From Bacillota bacterium (GTDB lineage: Bacteria > Bacillota > Clostridia > DSM-8532): DNA of 64,000 nt. The notes under the pieces are model-generated. The model did not search any database. It saw only the letters and a list, made by a program, of their open reading frames with translations, and was not told the origin of the DNA. Below, piece by piece: positions 34,752-44,060 of this stretch. The stretch lies in contig JAKIML020000092.1 in NCBI GenBank assembly GCA_022702935.2, positions 62,001-126,000 on the forward strand, in the 5' to 3' direction. A program made the translations under genes and the position numbers. How positions within the stretch are numbered: the first letter of the stretch is position 1; each line of letters starts with the position of its first letter.

Positions 34752-35942
34752 ATGAAAGGCTATTCCCGTCATCAATGGGTATATAGAGCGCTGCGCTTTT
34801 TAATGGGGCCCTACTTAAAACACAAGTTTCAGTACACTTATGAAGAAGCCAAGGTCAAACACCGCCCCTATATTGTTCTTTCCAATCACAACACCGATTG
34901 GGATCCTTTTCTGGTGGGCTTAAGTTTCCCTGATCCCATGTATTTTGTGGCCAGCGACCATATTTTTCGCTGGGGATTAATCAGTAAAATCATCAAGTAT
35001 CTTGTCAGCCCCATCCCAAGAATTAAGGCCAATAAGGAAGTTGAGACCGTCATGCAGATAATGCGGCGGCTTAATGATGGGGCCAATATCTGCATCTTTG
35101 CCGAGGGCAACAGAAGCTTTACGGGGGAAACTGGTCAGATTTTCCTGTCCTCGGGTAAGCTTATCAAGCGCTGCCGCGCCGCTTTGGTTACCTATCGTCT
35201 GGAAGGCGGCTATCTGTCAAGCCCCCGATGGGCGAAGCGACTGAGAAGGGGTAAAATGAGCGGACGCATGATTCGTGAATACAGCCCCGAGGAAATTGCG
35301 CAAATGAGCGTGGATGAGATCAATGCTGCCATAGCACGGGATCTCTATGTCAATGCTGATGCCGATCAACAAAAGAATCCTGTTGCCTATATCGGAAAGA
35401 ATCTGGCCGAGAACCTTGAAACCGCGCTCTACCTTTGTCCTCGCTGCGGACAAATCAATACCCTGACAGGAAGGGGAAATACCTTTTCCTGCCCATGCGG
35501 TCTTAAGCTTAAATTTACGCCCTTTGGCCGATTTGAATCAGAGGACGGTACGCCGCCGCCATTCTCCACAGTTCTGGAGTGGAGTCGATGGCAGAGCCGA
35601 CAGATTGAAGAACGGGTCAGGCACCTTCCTCCCCATCCTGAGGTTATTACCTCGGATCAGGGTCAAAGCCTCTACCGTATTCACCGGGCCCGCAAGAATA
35701 CGCTCTTAGGCAATGGTCTCCTAAAGCTCACAAGCCAGCAGTTAATATTGGAGAGCAAGGACAAGACATGGGTCTTCCCCTTGGACCAAATATCGGATAT
35801 GGCCATTCACGGCTCCATGGTTCTGGTGTTCTCCACCACAGACAGGGAGACTTTTGAAATAAAAACGGATCATCCCAGAAGTGCGTTGAAATACGTTGAG
35901 CTTTTCAAAGCACTTAAGTCAAGCATCCAGGAAGAGGAGTGA
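34752..35942 (+). CDS. PlsC-like acyltransferase with zinc-ribbon and PH-like C-terminus
   Basis: A 396-residue protein. The N-terminal half is a glycerolipid acyltransferase: the HX4D motif is NHNTDWD near 45 and the substrate-binding FAEGNRSF is near 112. PlsC proteins usually end near 200 to 250 residues. Here a C-terminal part adds a four-Cys knuckle (CPRCG...CPCG near 230 to 250) and then a beta-rich stretch (LLKLTSQQLILE...WVFPLDQISDMAI) that looks like a bacterial PH/GRAM-type fold. It would acylate lysophosphatidate or a related lipid at the membrane. GAGGAG sets the start at 34752; an upstream TTG is weaker. Its stop overlaps the start of the symporter gene. Confidence 0.85.
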   Translation: MKGYSRHQWVYRALRFLMGPYLKHKFQYTYEEAKVKHRPYIVLSNHNTDWDPFLVGLSFPDPMYFVASDHIFRWGLISKIIKYLVSPIPRIKANKEVETVMQIMRRLNDGANICIFAEGNRSFTGETGQIFLSSGKLIKRCRAALVTYRLEGGYLSSPRWAKRLRRGKMSGRMIREYSPEEIAQMSVDEINAAIARDLYVNADADQQKNPVAYIGKNLAENLETALYLCPRCGQINTLTGRGNTFSCPCGLKLKFTPFGRFESEDGTPPPFSTVLEWSRWQSRQIEERVRHLPPHPEVITSDQGQSLYRIHRARKNTLLGNGLLKLTSQQLILESKDKTWVFPLDQISDMAIHGSMVLVFSTTDRETFEIKTDHPRSALKYVELFKALKSSIQEEE

Positions 35943-37336
35943 TTGAATTGGATTTCTCTGCATCCAATACGGCATTATGGAATTTTATCATTCAGATGAG
36001 CATTCTTGCGGGTACCATGCTATTGGCCAATGTGATTATGCGCAAAGTGGGCTTTGTCAGAAGGGCCTTGATTCCCACCTCGGTGCTGGCGGGCTTCATT
36101 GCGCTCATTGTGCGTTCCTTGGGCATACTTCCCATTGACGGGAACTTTTTGGAGATGATTACCTACCACACCATTGGTATCGGCTTTATCGCCCTTTCTT
36201 TGCGCATTCCTCAAAAATCCGAGGAGCAAAAAAAGGGAGATTTCGCAGCACTAAAAAGCGGTGCCCTCATTGTCAGCACCTACCTGATTCAGGGTATCGT
36301 GGGCTTAATCATCTCCATTGCACTAAGCTATACCCTCATGCCCGGCTTTTTTAAAGCCTCTGGAATTTTGCTGCCCATGGGCTATGGCCAGGGTCCAGGT
36401 CAGGCCAATAATGTGGGATCAACCTATGAACAGCTTGGTTTTACAGGCGGACAATCCTTTGGCTTGTCCCTGGCCGCAGCAGGCTTTCTGTGCGCCTGTG
36501 TGATGGGTGTCATCTATATTAATGTGCTGAGCAAGCGCCAAAAGCTGACACGGAATTACTATGAATACGTCTCTGGCTCTGTGACGGTGGAGGATTTCCA
36601 AAGCAAGAATGAAATCCCCATCTCCCAATCAGTGGATCGCCTTTCGGTGCAAGTGGCATTGGTGCTGCTTATCTACTTAGCAACCTATCTGCTTTCTTTA
36701 GGAATAACCTCCGCCATTTCGGCCAGTGCTCCGGGGCTTGGGAAAACCATCTCTCCCCTTATCTGGGGTTTTAACTTTATCATTGGCTCATTATTGGCCA
36801 TTGGCTGCCGGTTAATCTTTGTGGGGCTGACCAAGGCCAAGCTCATGACCCGTCAATACCCCAATAATTATCTTCTCAGCCGAATTTCGGGAACCGCCTT
36901 TGACTTTATGACCATCGCAGGAATCGCCTCCATCGATTTTAAGGATCTGGAAGGCTTATGGATACCCTTCCTGTTGATGGCTATTGCTGGCGGTGTGGTC
37001 ACCCTCATTTACTTAAAGTGGCTCTGTAAGAAGATTTATCCCTCCTACGAACATGAGGGCATGGTTTCCATGTATGGCATGCTCACCGGCACCATCAGCT
37101 CAGGGGTCCTGCTGTTAAGGGAGATTGATCCCTCCTTTAAAACACCCGCCGCCAACAATCTTCTGACGGGCAGCAGCTTTGCCATCGTGCTGGGCGCCCC
37201 CATGCTCATCCTCATTGGTATGGCTCCCGAATCCGATACCATGCTCTTTACAACACTGGGCCTGCTCTGTGTCTATATGATTCCCCTGCTGTTCATCATA
37301 CTGAAAGTAAGAAGCCGTAAGAATACATCATCGTGA
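35939..37336 (+). CDS. gltS: GltS-type sodium/glutamate symporter family protein
   Basis: A 465-residue membrane protein with about ten to twelve helices and two similar halves. The GltS signature YGQGPGQANNVGSTYEQLGF lies near 145 and the matching C-terminal half has EGMVSMYGMLTGTISSGVLL near 370. The family imports glutamate with sodium. The GTG at 35939 overlaps the acyltransferase stop by 4 bases; a TTG at 35948 behind AGGAG is an equal candidate. Coupling to an acyltransferase gene is unusual, and glutamate as substrate is inferred only from family. It converges, one base apart, with the next gene. Confidence 0.85.
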   Translation: MIELDFSASNTALWNFIIQMSILAGTMLLANVIMRKVGFVRRALIPTSVLAGFIALIVRSLGILPIDGNFLEMITYHTIGIGFIALSLRIPQKSEEQKKGDFAALKSGALIVSTYLIQGIVGLIISIALSYTLMPGFFKASGILLPMGYGQGPGQANNVGSTYEQLGFTGGQSFGLSLAAAGFLCACVMGVIYINVLSKRQKLTRNYYEYVSGSVTVEDFQSKNEIPISQSVDRLSVQVALVLLIYLATYLLSLGITSAISASAPGLGKTISPLIWGFNFIIGSLLAIGCRLIFVGLTKAKLMTRQYPNNYLLSRISGTAFDFMTIAGIASIDFKDLEGLWIPFLLMAIAGGVVTLIYLKWLCKKIYPSYEHEGMVSMYGMLTGTISSGVLLLREIDPSFKTPAANNLLTGSSFAIVLGAPMLILIGMAPESDTMLFTTLGLLCVYMIPLLFIILKVRSRKNTSS

Positions 37337-37337
37337 T

Positions 37338-39773
37338 TTATTGCCTGCCCAGAATTTCAATGGCATCTGATTCCACCAGGGGCTTGCTGAAGAGATAGCC
37401 CTGCATGTAATCACAATTATGGTCAATGAGATACTGCTTTTGGTTCTCAAGCTCAACACCTTCAGCAACCACCGTATGACCCAGTTTATGGGCCATTGAA
37501 ATAATGTCCCCGGTGATGGCCTCGTCTGGATTCAGAGTCAGGAGCTTATCCATGAAGTATTTATCAATTTTTATGCAGTTGACATTGAGCTCCCTTTCCT
37601 TGGCCAGGGATGAATAGCCCGTTCCAAAGTCATCAATGGCAATCCTTATGCCCATGGATTGAATCTCTTTCAGCTTCTCATTAATCAAGGTATAGTTGTC
37701 GGAGAAAATGGACTCGGTGAGTTCAATCATGAGCTTACGAGGATTGGCTCCCGTCTCTGCCAGCATGGCTTTTAAGTCGGGCAGAAAATCGTCCCGCAAA
37801 AGCTGTATGGATGAAACATTGAAGGACAGGCTGATATGACCATAGCCCAAGGCCTCAATCTTCTTCAGGAAGTTAAAGGCGTTTCTCATAATCTTCTTGC
37901 CCAGGGGGACAATCAACTGGGTCTTCTCGGCAACAGGAATAAACTCCATGGGCGAGATGAAGCCTATGGACTCGCTTCTATAGCGCGCCAGGGCTTCAAA
38001 ACCGCTGATCCGATTGGTTTTGAGATCAATAATGGGCTGGTACATAAGATACAGACAATCATCACAGCCATTATAGGCCGATTTGGTCAGCTCATTCTTG
38101 ATCTCGGCTTCCCTTAGGAGCCGCTTCTCCATTTCATTATCAAAGAAGCAATAGCTGAAGATCTGATTTTCCTCCGCATTATTGGCGGCTATGGACACAT
38201 TTTTCAAAATGGTCTCCACATCGTCCTTGGCCGGATCGATTTCAAAAACACCAATATCGGCACCAAAGGTCTGGGTGACATAGTTATTATTCATCATCTC
38301 TATGAGTCTTAAGCACAGCTCGGTGAGCTCTTCCTTGTCCTTGTAGTCCCTGACATACAATATAAAGCGATCCATGGACAGATGGAACAGGCTCAGCCTC
38401 TCATCCAATAAGGCGCTTAAGGAGCCCGCGATATCCCTGACCAGGGCCTCACCATTGGTATAGCCGAAGGTCAGATTGATCAGATTGAATTTTCGCAGCT
38501 TCATCAGAATGACGGCAAGCTTCCTGTCCTTCTTATCCTGCAGATCCTGCTGGACGGTTTCCTGGAAGGATCTGCGGTTCTTAAGGCCGCTGATGAGGTC
38601 ATGTTCATTGATATACTTAAGCTTTGTTTCCTGTCGTTTTCGGTGAGTGATATCAATAATCAGGCCTTCCAGAGCTATAACCTTGCCATCATCGTCGTAT
38701 ATGGCCTGTCCCTGCTCAAAGACCCATTTAACTTCTCCAGAGGCTGTAATAATCTCATATTCGGCCTTGAGCTTCTTCCTTTCCGAGACCACCTTTTCCC
38801 ATTGGTTCCACAGATACTCCCTGTACGCAGGAGAAATGATATCATTAAAGGCTATTTCCCTGTTGTACAGAAGGCTCTCGGGCTTGTATCCTGTCAATTC
38901 AAGGCAGCCCTCCGAGATAAACTGCATGGTCCAGTCCCTGTCAAAGGCGCAGCGATAGGCCATTCCGGGGAGATTATCCAATAGGACGGCCTTGCTTCTT
39001 TCACTGTCAAAAAGGATTTTCTCCATTTCTTTTCGCTCGCTGATATCCTCCACCATGCATATATGATTATCCATGCCGCTTTCCACTTGCAGCGGTGAAA
39101 TGATCATGCGTATCCATGTCTCGGAACCATCGGGGCGGATATACCGCTTCTCCATATCATATCCCGAGATCTTCCCGGCCTTGAATTTATTGAAATATTC
39201 TATATCCTGGGGCAAATCATCGGGATGGGTAATCTCCTTCCAGCTCATGGTCATGAGCTCTTCCTTGCTTCGGCCTGTAATAATCTCAAACATCTGGTTG
39301 ATAATGGGCCTGTCAAAAGAGGGTGAAACAATCCTGTCCCCCTGCCCAACGGCTATTCCGACGGTGGCCTGGTCAAAAATGGCACGAAACAGCTTTTCGT
39401 TTTCTCTGAGCCTGAACTCCGAATTTAGGAGCTTCTGTCTCTCGGTAATCAGCTCTCGATTGGATCGCTCCAATTCTTTATTCATTTTTCTTAAGGATTC
39501 CTCAATGGATATGATCTTTTTTATGGCGGAATAAAACAGCCCATAAATAAGCACCGCTGTGACAGCCACATAAAATAGGCCCTTAATGATGCTTGCTTTT
39601 ATAACACTTTCATAGTTAAGCACATTGGCCAGTAAATCGGTCAGAACAACCCATATAGCCCCAAATAAGAAATATATGGCCGAAATCCTGAAGGATTTGG
39701 ATAAAGCACTATTTTTAATGGACCGGGACGATTTATCTTTCTTTGCCGGTTCAGTATTTCCTTCATTGAACAA
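37338..39773 (-). CDS. Membrane PAS-PAS-GGDEF(degenerate)-EAL signalling protein
   Basis: An 811-residue c-di-GMP enzyme. Two helices (near 30 and 65) anchor it, a coiled coil follows (85 to 120), then two PAS/PAC domains (about 125 to 250 and 265 to 380), a GGDEF domain in which the active motif reads SMDRF, so cyclase activity is lost, and an EAL domain from about 555. The EAL domain keeps EALAR, FNVSS, LTES, DDFGTG, EGVE and MQGY, all the residues of an active phosphodiesterase. It should lower c-di-GMP in response to a PAS-sensed signal. The start is TTG behind GGGGGGTG. Convergent with gltS. Confidence 0.92.
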   Translation of the reverse strand: MFNEGNTEPAKKDKSSRSIKNSALSKSFRISAIYFLFGAIWVVLTDLLANVLNYESVIKASIIKGLFYVAVTAVLIYGLFYSAIKKIISIEESLRKMNKELERSNRELITERQKLLNSEFRLRENEKLFRAIFDQATVGIAVGQGDRIVSPSFDRPIINQMFEIITGRSKEELMTMSWKEITHPDDLPQDIEYFNKFKAGKISGYDMEKRYIRPDGSETWIRMIISPLQVESGMDNHICMVEDISERKEMEKILFDSERSKAVLLDNLPGMAYRCAFDRDWTMQFISEGCLELTGYKPESLLYNREIAFNDIISPAYREYLWNQWEKVVSERKKLKAEYEIITASGEVKWVFEQGQAIYDDDGKVIALEGLIIDITHRKRQETKLKYINEHDLISGLKNRRSFQETVQQDLQDKKDRKLAVILMKLRKFNLINLTFGYTNGEALVRDIAGSLSALLDERLSLFHLSMDRFILYVRDYKDKEELTELCLRLIEMMNNNYVTQTFGADIGVFEIDPAKDDVETILKNVSIAANNAEENQIFSYCFFDNEMEKRLLREAEIKNELTKSAYNGCDDCLYLMYQPIIDLKTNRISGFEALARYRSESIGFISPMEFIPVAEKTQLIVPLGKKIMRNAFNFLKKIEALGYGHISLSFNVSSIQLLRDDFLPDLKAMLAETGANPRKLMIELTESIFSDNYTLINEKLKEIQSMGIRIAIDDFGTGYSSLAKERELNVNCIKIDKYFMDKLLTLNPDEAITGDIISMAHKLGHTVVAEGVELENQKQYLIDHNCDYMQGYLFSKPLVESDAIEILGRQ

Positions 39774-39942
39774 TCAAAACACCCCCCTATGTCTTTCTCT
39801 CATCCCTATTGATTGAATCAATGATACTATAAGATCTTTTTACCATTGCTCAGGAGAAGCAAACACATAATATTTTACAAAAAAGAAGGCTCCCGTATCC
39901 TAGATGGACAGCATAATCACCTTGATTACGCTAATGCATTCA

Positions 39943-41364
39943 TTACAGGGCCGTCCTTGAAGCACTGGGCAGGACGATTTTAAATTCACATCCCCGAGTG
40001 ACGTCGGTCTTTAATGTAAGGCTTCCGCCATGGGCCTGAATCACCTTATGGGCGATGGAAAGCCCTAGTCCGCTGCCCCCTGTCTCCGAATTACGGGAGT
40101 TGTCAACTCTCACAAAGGGCCTAAATATATCATCGGTCAGTTGGGAGGGAATCCCCACTCCATTATCTGTAAAGAGAATGACTATCCGGTCTGATTCCAT
40201 GGTTAAGCGCACTGAGACCATGGTTCCCTTGGCATTATAACGAACGGCATTGTCGGCCAGGTTATAGAAGACACGGCTCATCTGCATTGGATCAATCATG
40301 GCATAAACGGCTTGTTCCGGAATATCAAAATCATAGTTAAAGCCTGCCTTTTCAAGCATGGGAAGAATCTCGCCGCAAACCTGTCTGAGATATTCACAGA
40401 CATTGGTCCTGACTGTCTTTAAAGCAAATCGCGGACTATCCAGCAAAGACAGTGCAAAGAGCTGATTTAACAGGTCTGCGGCTCTCCGACTGTTCTTATT
40501 GATGATTTCAAGATAACCCCTCGTATCCTCATCCAGGGACTCCCCTTTCTTTAAGCAAAGCTCCGCATAGCCTGCCACACTGGCCAGGGGGTTTTTCAAG
40601 TCATGGGAGACATCCAGGATCATCCTTTTGCGATCGTCCTCGGCCTGTTTCCTTAAGAAGGTTTCCTGCTCCACCTTCTCCGCCATTGTATTAAAGAGAT
40701 CTTCCAGTTCCTTAAACTCATTCTTTAGGCCCAGATCCACTCTCGCCGAGTAATCCCCCTCCCGCAGGCGTTCAGTTCCCTTGCACAATTTCTTCAGGGC
40801 ACTTGTGATACGCGCCGATGTGAGCTTTGAAAACAGCATGGCAAATACAAACAGCAACAGCAGATATAGGAGAAGAACGGCAAGAAAGGCTGCCGCTACC
40901 GGTTTTAAATCCCTGGACACGGCTTCCCGGTTATAAACCAGGGACAAATCAAGGCGAATGGAGGTTGGAAATGTGACCACCAGCCAAAAGTTCTGGTTTT
41001 CATTATAGAGCACATCCACATGGTAGGGTATACCCTTGGCCTTGCTATTGACTAAAAACTCGGTAAACTCACCCGCTGAAAGCTGTTTCTTGCCAATAAT
41101 ATCAAGCCCTTCCGAATAGACCACCCTATAGTCCCCATTGATAACCTGTACCCCACCGCCGTTTTGAATGACGGGAGCAGTATCAATGTCCCGGTAGTTA
41201 TCTTTCATCAGCAGTTTTGCAGGATACGTATTTTTCATCAGTGTCCTTGAAAGGATGCTGTCGGCAAAGGCCAGCAATATAAAGGCAAAAACTGCTGCCA
41301 CAATGGACAGAAGAAAGACGATGCAATAGTTCAGCAGAAACTCTCTGGATATTTTGCTTTTCAT
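39943..41364 (-). CDS. HisKA/HAMP membrane sensor histidine kinase
   Basis: A 473-residue kinase. Helix 1 (FLLNYCIVFLLSIVAAVFAFILL) is near 10, an extracellular sensor of about 120 residues follows, helix 2 (AAAFLAVLLLYLLLLFVFAMLF) is near 155 and then HAMP. The phospho-His is in ILDVSHDLKNPLASVAGYAE near 255. The ATPase domain has N-box NLADNAVRYN, DNGVGIP and GGSGLGLSI. The ATG at 41364 with GGAAG upstream is used; a GTG six bases earlier also fits. It overlaps or abuts the response-regulator gene. It probably senses a cell-envelope state by context with the divergent serine hydrolase. Confidence 0.93.
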   Translation of the reverse strand: MKSKISREFLLNYCIVFLLSIVAAVFAFILLAFADSILSRTLMKNTYPAKLLMKDNYRDIDTAPVIQNGGGVQVINGDYRVVYSEGLDIIGKKQLSAGEFTEFLVNSKAKGIPYHVDVLYNENQNFWLVVTFPTSIRLDLSLVYNREAVSRDLKPVAAAFLAVLLLYLLLLFVFAMLFSKLTSARITSALKKLCKGTERLREGDYSARVDLGLKNEFKELEDLFNTMAEKVEQETFLRKQAEDDRKRMILDVSHDLKNPLASVAGYAELCLKKGESLDEDTRGYLEIINKNSRRAADLLNQLFALSLLDSPRFALKTVRTNVCEYLRQVCGEILPMLEKAGFNYDFDIPEQAVYAMIDPMQMSRVFYNLADNAVRYNAKGTMVSVRLTMESDRIVILFTDNGVGIPSQLTDDIFRPFVRVDNSRNSETGGSGLGLSIAHKVIQAHGGSLTLKTDVTRGCEFKIVLPSASRTAL

Positions 41365-41366
41365 GC

Positions 41367-42062
41367 TCACACTTCCATCTTATGAAGTTTATAGCCAAGG
41401 CCACGTATGGTTTTGATGTATTCAGGGTTCTGGGGGTCCGTCTCAATTTTGTTGCGCAAATGGCTTATATGAACCATGATGGTGTTGTCATCGTAATAAT
41501 AGTTTTCGCCCCACACCGCGTTATAAAGCTGCTCCTTGGTAAAGACGCGCTCCGGATTCTCCATTAAGAGCAGCAAGAGCTTATATTCCTTGGCATTAAG
41601 CTCCAGAGGGATTTGGTCCTTATAAGCCGTGCAGGATTTCTTGTCTATGGTCAGTGCACCATATTCAATGACTTCGTTGTCCACCCACTTTTGCGCCTGA
41701 TATTCATGGCTTCTTCTGAGCTGCGCGCCGATTCTGGCAAGGAGCTCGTTCATTGAAAAAGGCTTCACCAAATAATCATCGGCGCCCAATCCAAGACCCA
41801 GCACCTTATCCATCTCATCCATTCTGGCAGTCAGAAAGATGACCGGTATGTTGCTTATGGTGCGTAATTTTCTCAGCAGATTAAAGCCATCCAGACCTGG
41901 CATCATAACATCCAGCACAGCCAGGTGAATCTCCTGGGATTTCAGGATTTCCCAAGCTTCAAGGCCGTCCTTGGCAGCAAATACCTTATATTGATTATCT
42001 TCCAGATTTATCTTGATAAGATTTCTGATATCTGTTTCATCTTCCGCAATCAGAATATTCAT
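41367..42062 (-). CDS. OmpR/PhoB-family response regulator
   Basis: A 231-residue regulator. The receiver domain starts MNILIAEDETDIRNLI, the phospho-Asp is in LAVLDVMMPGLDGF near 52, T in FLTAR and K in YLVKPF complete the active site. The winged-helix DNA-binding domain (about 130 to 230) ends in the usual DDNTIMVHISHLRNKIE and IKTIRGLGYKL. The downstream kinase is its partner. A tandem GGTAATTTAA repeat upstream of the divergent hydrolase gene is a good candidate target, as OmpR-type proteins bind direct repeats about one helical turn apart. Confidence 0.94.
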   Translation of the reverse strand: MNILIAEDETDIRNLIKINLEDNQYKVFAAKDGLEAWEILKSQEIHLAVLDVMMPGLDGFNLLRKLRTISNIPVIFLTARMDEMDKVLGLGLGADDYLVKPFSMNELLARIGAQLRRSHEYQAQKWVDNEVIEYGALTIDKKSCTAYKDQIPLELNAKEYKLLLLLMENPERVFTKEQLYNAVWGENYYYDDNTIMVHISHLRNKIETDPQNPEYIKTIRGLGYKLHKMEV

Positions 42063-42158
42063 GGGTCTTCTCCTACTCCTATGCAGTATTCAAAAATGGT
42101 TCTTCCTTTTCACTCTTCCATGATAGCAGATCATATCGAGGGATGAAATCAAGGAGGC

Positions 42159-42218
42159 GGTAATTTAAGGTAAATTTAATGTTTTCAAGAGGCTGGTTAC
42201 AGATAGGGCCGCTATAAT
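42159..42218 (+). promoter_or_regulatory. OmpR-type direct repeats and -10 box of the serine hydrolase gene
   Basis: GGTAATTTAA (42159) and GGTAAATTTAA (42169) are tandem direct repeats with 10-base period. TATAAT at 42213 is a perfect -10 box, but the -35 region has no consensus. The repeats centre roughly 55 bases before the expected transcript start, a class I activator position. Confidence 0.6.
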
Positions 42219-42246
42219 GCAATCAAAGAGATTGGAGGTGCTTTTT

Positions 42247-44007
42247 ATGCGTAAATTAATCAGCATGTTGATGATTCTTACAATGTTATTTAATCTTTCC
42301 TCAATACCCGCCCTGGCACACCAGAATATCCCTGATCTTTCTGAGGCAGTGGCGGAATCCGTGGCCCAGTGGATTGACCAGGGAAGGGTCAAGGGTGCCG
42401 TACTGTCCATTGTTCAGAATGGTGAAATAAAGCTCTGTAAAGGATTTGGATATGCCGATGAACTCAATGGCATAACTGCCCAGGGTGATAAAACAGCCTT
42501 CCGGATCGGCTCCATCTCCAAGACCTTCGTGGCAGTTGCCGCTCTCATAGTTGCAGAACAAGGTCTTTTGGATATGGAACAGGATATCGCCCAATACCTG
42601 CCTGAGGATTTTCCGGCGCTAACTTATCCCATCACCATGGGGCAGCTTCTCACCCACACAGCAGGCTTTGAGGATATGGTCACCGGCATGGCAGTGTATA
42701 ATATCAGCGATACTGAACCCCTTGCAGAGAGTGTGCGAAAATATAAGCCGCAACAGGTTTTCAAACCCGGTGAGGTCACCTCTTATTCCAATTATGGCAT
42801 CGCCCTTGCTGCCTATGTCATTGAAGCCATTACTGGTCAGGACTTCTCTGACTTCTGCCAGGACAATATCTTTCTGCCATTGGGCATGAAGCGAACAACC
42901 TTTGCGTTTACTTCCCCGGATATCTATATTTCCAAACCCTATTTCCCCAATGGCCAGGAAACCCTTGAGCCCTATATGAATCTCTACCCCGAGGGCTCGG
43001 CCGTCTCCACGGCAGAGGATATGGCCCTCTATATGCAATGGCTGCTTGACCCTGCCGATACCCGGGTTCTTTCATCCTCTGGGAAAGAAGCGCTGTTCGG
43101 CAAGCAATTTGCTATGGCCCATGAGCTGGAAGGAATGGGTTATGTTTGGAACAGACGAATCAGAAACCATGGACTCTATTTTGATAAGAAGGGTGAGACA
43201 CTGCATTTCTACAGCCGCATCGCCCTGTATCCCCAAATTAATACGGGAATATTTCTCTCCTTTAACACTTATCTGCCCGAAAAGGACATTAACGCCATTA
43301 TGGAAAGGGCCACTGAGCTGCTCTATGGGCCCCCGAACTATGAAGCAGGAACTGGCAGGGCGACACTGGACATCAGCGGCTTATATGTGAACCATTGGTC
43401 AAACTATACGACCCCCGAGAAGGCATTGCGCTATATTGTTCCCGGAAAAATCCTCACCATTGAGGGTAATTTGTCCCAGGGCTTTACCCTGAACGGCGAG
43501 GGTCTCATCCTCATCGGGGAGGACATGTACTTATCCTCCAAGGGTATCCTTAAGTTCATAAGCAAAGGGAACAGCATTGTCATTGGCACTGAATCGGCCA
43601 CCACCTATTCAAAGGTCCCAGCATGGCAGCATCCTGTTCTGTGGTTCTCGCTCCCCGTCTTCTTCTTTATCATGGCACTGGTCTGCTTCATCTTTGTGCT
43701 GGTGCTGCTGATACGCAAAAAAAGAGCAGGATCTGGCCGAGTTTACTTTGTTTTAACGCTTCTTCAGCTTCTTTCATTCTTGACCCTTTGTGTGCTTATG
43801 TACCGAGGCATAGCCGCCTTCTCCCTGCTCTCTTATTCGCTTCCTTTAACACTTTGCGGATGGGCCATTTGCATTACAGTCCTCTTTGGTTCTGTGCGTA
43901 CGATTTATGCAAAGCGCAAGGGTGAAAGACATATCCTCGTTCCAGCCCTCTGGAGCCTGGCTGGCATCTTGTTTTCGGTTTGGATGATCTGGATGCGCAT
44001 ATTATAA
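42247..44007 (+). CDS. Membrane-anchored serine hydrolase (class C beta-lactamase/PBP4* fold)
   Basis: A 586-residue protein with a signal peptide (MRKLISMLMILTMLFNLSSIPALA). The hydrolase domain (about 30 to 360) has the catalytic SISK (SxxK) near 80 and YSNYG (YxN) near 180, the set of class C beta-lactamases, DD-peptidases and esterases. A linker domain follows, then four C-terminal membrane helices (about 470 to 586). It acts outside the membrane, probably on peptidoglycan peptides or an ester; real beta-lactam resistance cannot be claimed. GGAGGTG sets the start at 42247. It is divergent from, and likely controlled by, the OmpR-type two-component system. Confidence 0.9.
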   Translation: MRKLISMLMILTMLFNLSSIPALAHQNIPDLSEAVAESVAQWIDQGRVKGAVLSIVQNGEIKLCKGFGYADELNGITAQGDKTAFRIGSISKTFVAVAALIVAEQGLLDMEQDIAQYLPEDFPALTYPITMGQLLTHTAGFEDMVTGMAVYNISDTEPLAESVRKYKPQQVFKPGEVTSYSNYGIALAAYVIEAITGQDFSDFCQDNIFLPLGMKRTTFAFTSPDIYISKPYFPNGQETLEPYMNLYPEGSAVSTAEDMALYMQWLLDPADTRVLSSSGKEALFGKQFAMAHELEGMGYVWNRRIRNHGLYFDKKGETLHFYSRIALYPQINTGIFLSFNTYLPEKDINAIMERATELLYGPPNYEAGTGRATLDISGLYVNHWSNYTTPEKALRYIVPGKILTIEGNLSQGFTLNGEGLILIGEDMYLSSKGILKFISKGNSIVIGTESATTYSKVPAWQHPVLWFSLPVFFFIMALVCFIFVLVLLIRKKRAGSGRVYFVLTLLQLLSFLTLCVLMYRGIAAFSLLSYSLPLTLCGWAICITVLFGSVRTIYAKRKGERHILVPALWSLAGILFSVWMIWMRIL

Positions 44008-44010
44008 AAC

Positions 44011-44054
44011 AACCGCTGGTACTTTTTGTGAAGGTATCAGCGGTTTTTGCTTTT
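44011..44054. terminator. Intrinsic terminator between convergent genes
   Basis: AACCGCTG and CAGCGGTT pair around a 19-base loop. The plus side is followed by TTTTTGCTTTT and the minus side by GTTTTAT, so it can serve both the hydrolase and the catalase genes. Confidence 0.75.
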
Positions 44055-44060
44055 AATAAT

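Noticed and set aside
42247-44007. True beta-lactamase
   Set aside because: SxxK and YxN fit a broad serine hydrolase family; length and membrane tail argue for a DD-peptidase- or esterase-like role, and resistance cannot be inferred.
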